Both the position numbers and the translations under genes were made by a program. This document shows, piece by piece, positions 35,475 through 36,396 of a stretch of 36,396 bases of DNA (position 1 is its first letter; each line of letters opens with the position of its first letter). Origin of the DNA: Bacillota bacterium (GTDB lineage: Bacteria > Bacillota > Limnochordia > DTU087); assembly GCA_012518905.1 (NCBI GenBank), contig JAAYRF010000149.1:1-36396 (forward strand), read 5' to 3'. The notes beneath the pieces are model-generated. The model was not told where the DNA came from and made no database searches. It saw nothing but the letters and a program-made list of their open reading frames with translations.

Positions 35475-36396
35475 TTGCTGTTGGATTTTTTCGGAGATTT
35501 GCATATTCATATTGGCAGGTCAGCATCGGGAGCACCAGTGAAAATCACCGCTTCCAAGGGGCTAACCTTGTCTGCAATTTTGAAGGAGTGTCGCGACCGC
35601 AAAGGTGTGCATATTGCAGGGATTGTCGATTGTGCCTCACCGCCGGTGCTTAAAGATATTGGCGCCCTCATAGGACAAGGCCACCTAACTCCTTTAGAGG
35701 GTGGAGGCCTTGTGTATGAAAATGCCCTTACGATCATATTGGGGGCAGAGATAGAGCTAGCAGGCCCCCGGGGCGGCAGTGCTCATTTCCTCGCATATGT
35801 TCCTACTCTGGAAGCCATGGAGGAGCTCAGCAACTACCTGGCCAAGGGAATAACCAACATTTCCCTTAGCTCCCAGCGGGCTCAATTTAGTATTGAAGAG
35901 ACCTTCGATTTTGTGACCAACAAGCTACAGGGTATCTTCCTGCCTGCCCATGCATTTACCCCCTTTAAGAGCGTTTATGGCAACTGTGTTGAGCGCTTGG
36001 AAGAGCTAGGACTCAATTTCCCGGCTCTAGAACTGGGCCTTAGTGCAGACACCTTTCTGGCCGATAGACTCCAAGAACTTAACAAAATCAGCTTCTTAAG
36101 CAATTCCGATGCTCACTCTCTTCCGAAGATAGCCCGAGAGTACAACGCTTTCCGCCTTGCTAAGCCCGATTTTGATCACCTTGCCAAAGCCCTTCAAGGC
36201 GATAATGATAACCAGATTATAGCCAACTATGGTCTAGACCCGCGGCTCGGGAAGTACCATCGCACTTACTGTCTTGAGTGTAACTCAGTTGTCCAAGTTC
36301 AACCACCGATGCTGCGCTGTCTAGAATGCGATACAGACCACGTAGTTATCGGTGTGTTAGACAGGGTAACATACATTGCCGATTATGAAAAGCCTA
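35475..36396 (+). CDS. PHP-domain endonuclease Q (EndoQ)-like protein, 3' end truncated by window
   Basis: Not in the ORF track because no stop falls in the window. Frame reads MLLDFFGDLHIHIGRSASGAPVKITASKGLTL...FLPAHAFTPFKSVYG...LSNSDAHSL...CLECNSVVQVQPPMLRCLECDTDHVVIGVLDRV (PHP plus Cys-pair zinc-binding region). Confidence 0.85.
   Translation, partial: MLLDFFGDLHIHIGRSASGAPVKITASKGLTLSAILKECRDRKGVHIAGIVDCASPPVLKDIGALIGQGHLTPLEGGGLVYENALTIILGAEIELAGPRGGSAHFLAYVPTLEAMEELSNYLAKGITNISLSSQRAQFSIEETFDFVTNKLQGIFLPAHAFTPFKSVYGNCVERLEELGLNFPALELGLSADTFLADRLQELNKISFLSNSDAHSLPKIAREYNAFRLAKPDFDHLAKALQGDNDNQIIANYGLDPRLGKYHRTYCLECNSVVQVQPPMLRCLECDTDHVVIGVLDRVTYIADYEKP

Noticed and set aside
1-36396. 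Mobile elements, CRISPR arrays, prophage, tRNA/rRNA genes
   Set aside because: No transposase/integrase ORFs, no spaced direct repeats, no tRNA cloverleaf or rRNA sequence noticed; gene order is a conserved chromosomal block.

Overview
The window is a bacterial chromosomal segment, almost certainly Firmicutes (clostridial or Limnochordia-like), roughly 50% GC. Essentially all coding is on the + strand. Gene order follows the classical Bacillus/Clostridium block: the end of a flagellar operon (flhB-flhA-flhF-flhG-sigma28-small ORF-SwrB/YlxL-like), then rpsB-tsf-pyrH-frr-(small ORF)-uppS-cdsA-(AI-2E permease)-dxr-rseP-ispG-proS-(GT2)-polC, then rimP-nusA-rnpM(ylxR)-ylxQ-infB-rbfA-nrnA-truB-ribF-rpsO-pnp-DUF3866-EndoQ-like PHP protein. 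Both end genes are cut by the window (flhB 5' end, EndoQ-like 3' end), and the last one is missing from the supplied ORF track. I saw no mobile element, CRISPR array, rRNA or tRNA. Most of the window is conserved housekeeping content. The strongest unusual signals are: (1) a PolC replicative polymerase that appears to lack the 3'-5' exonuclease domain normally inserted in its PHP domain, while the PHP domain keeps an apparently complete metal-ligand set; (2) a promoter plus a roughly 240-nt structured leader ending in a weak intrinsic terminator just upstream of rimP-nusA-infB, a candidate NusA-responsive attenuator; (3) a NusA with a C-terminal extension of about 245 aa, mostly acidic; (4) structured leaders or hairpins at rpsB, rpsB/tsf, tsf/pyrH, rpsO and pnp; (5) small uncharacterised ORFs after sigma28 and between frr and uppS.
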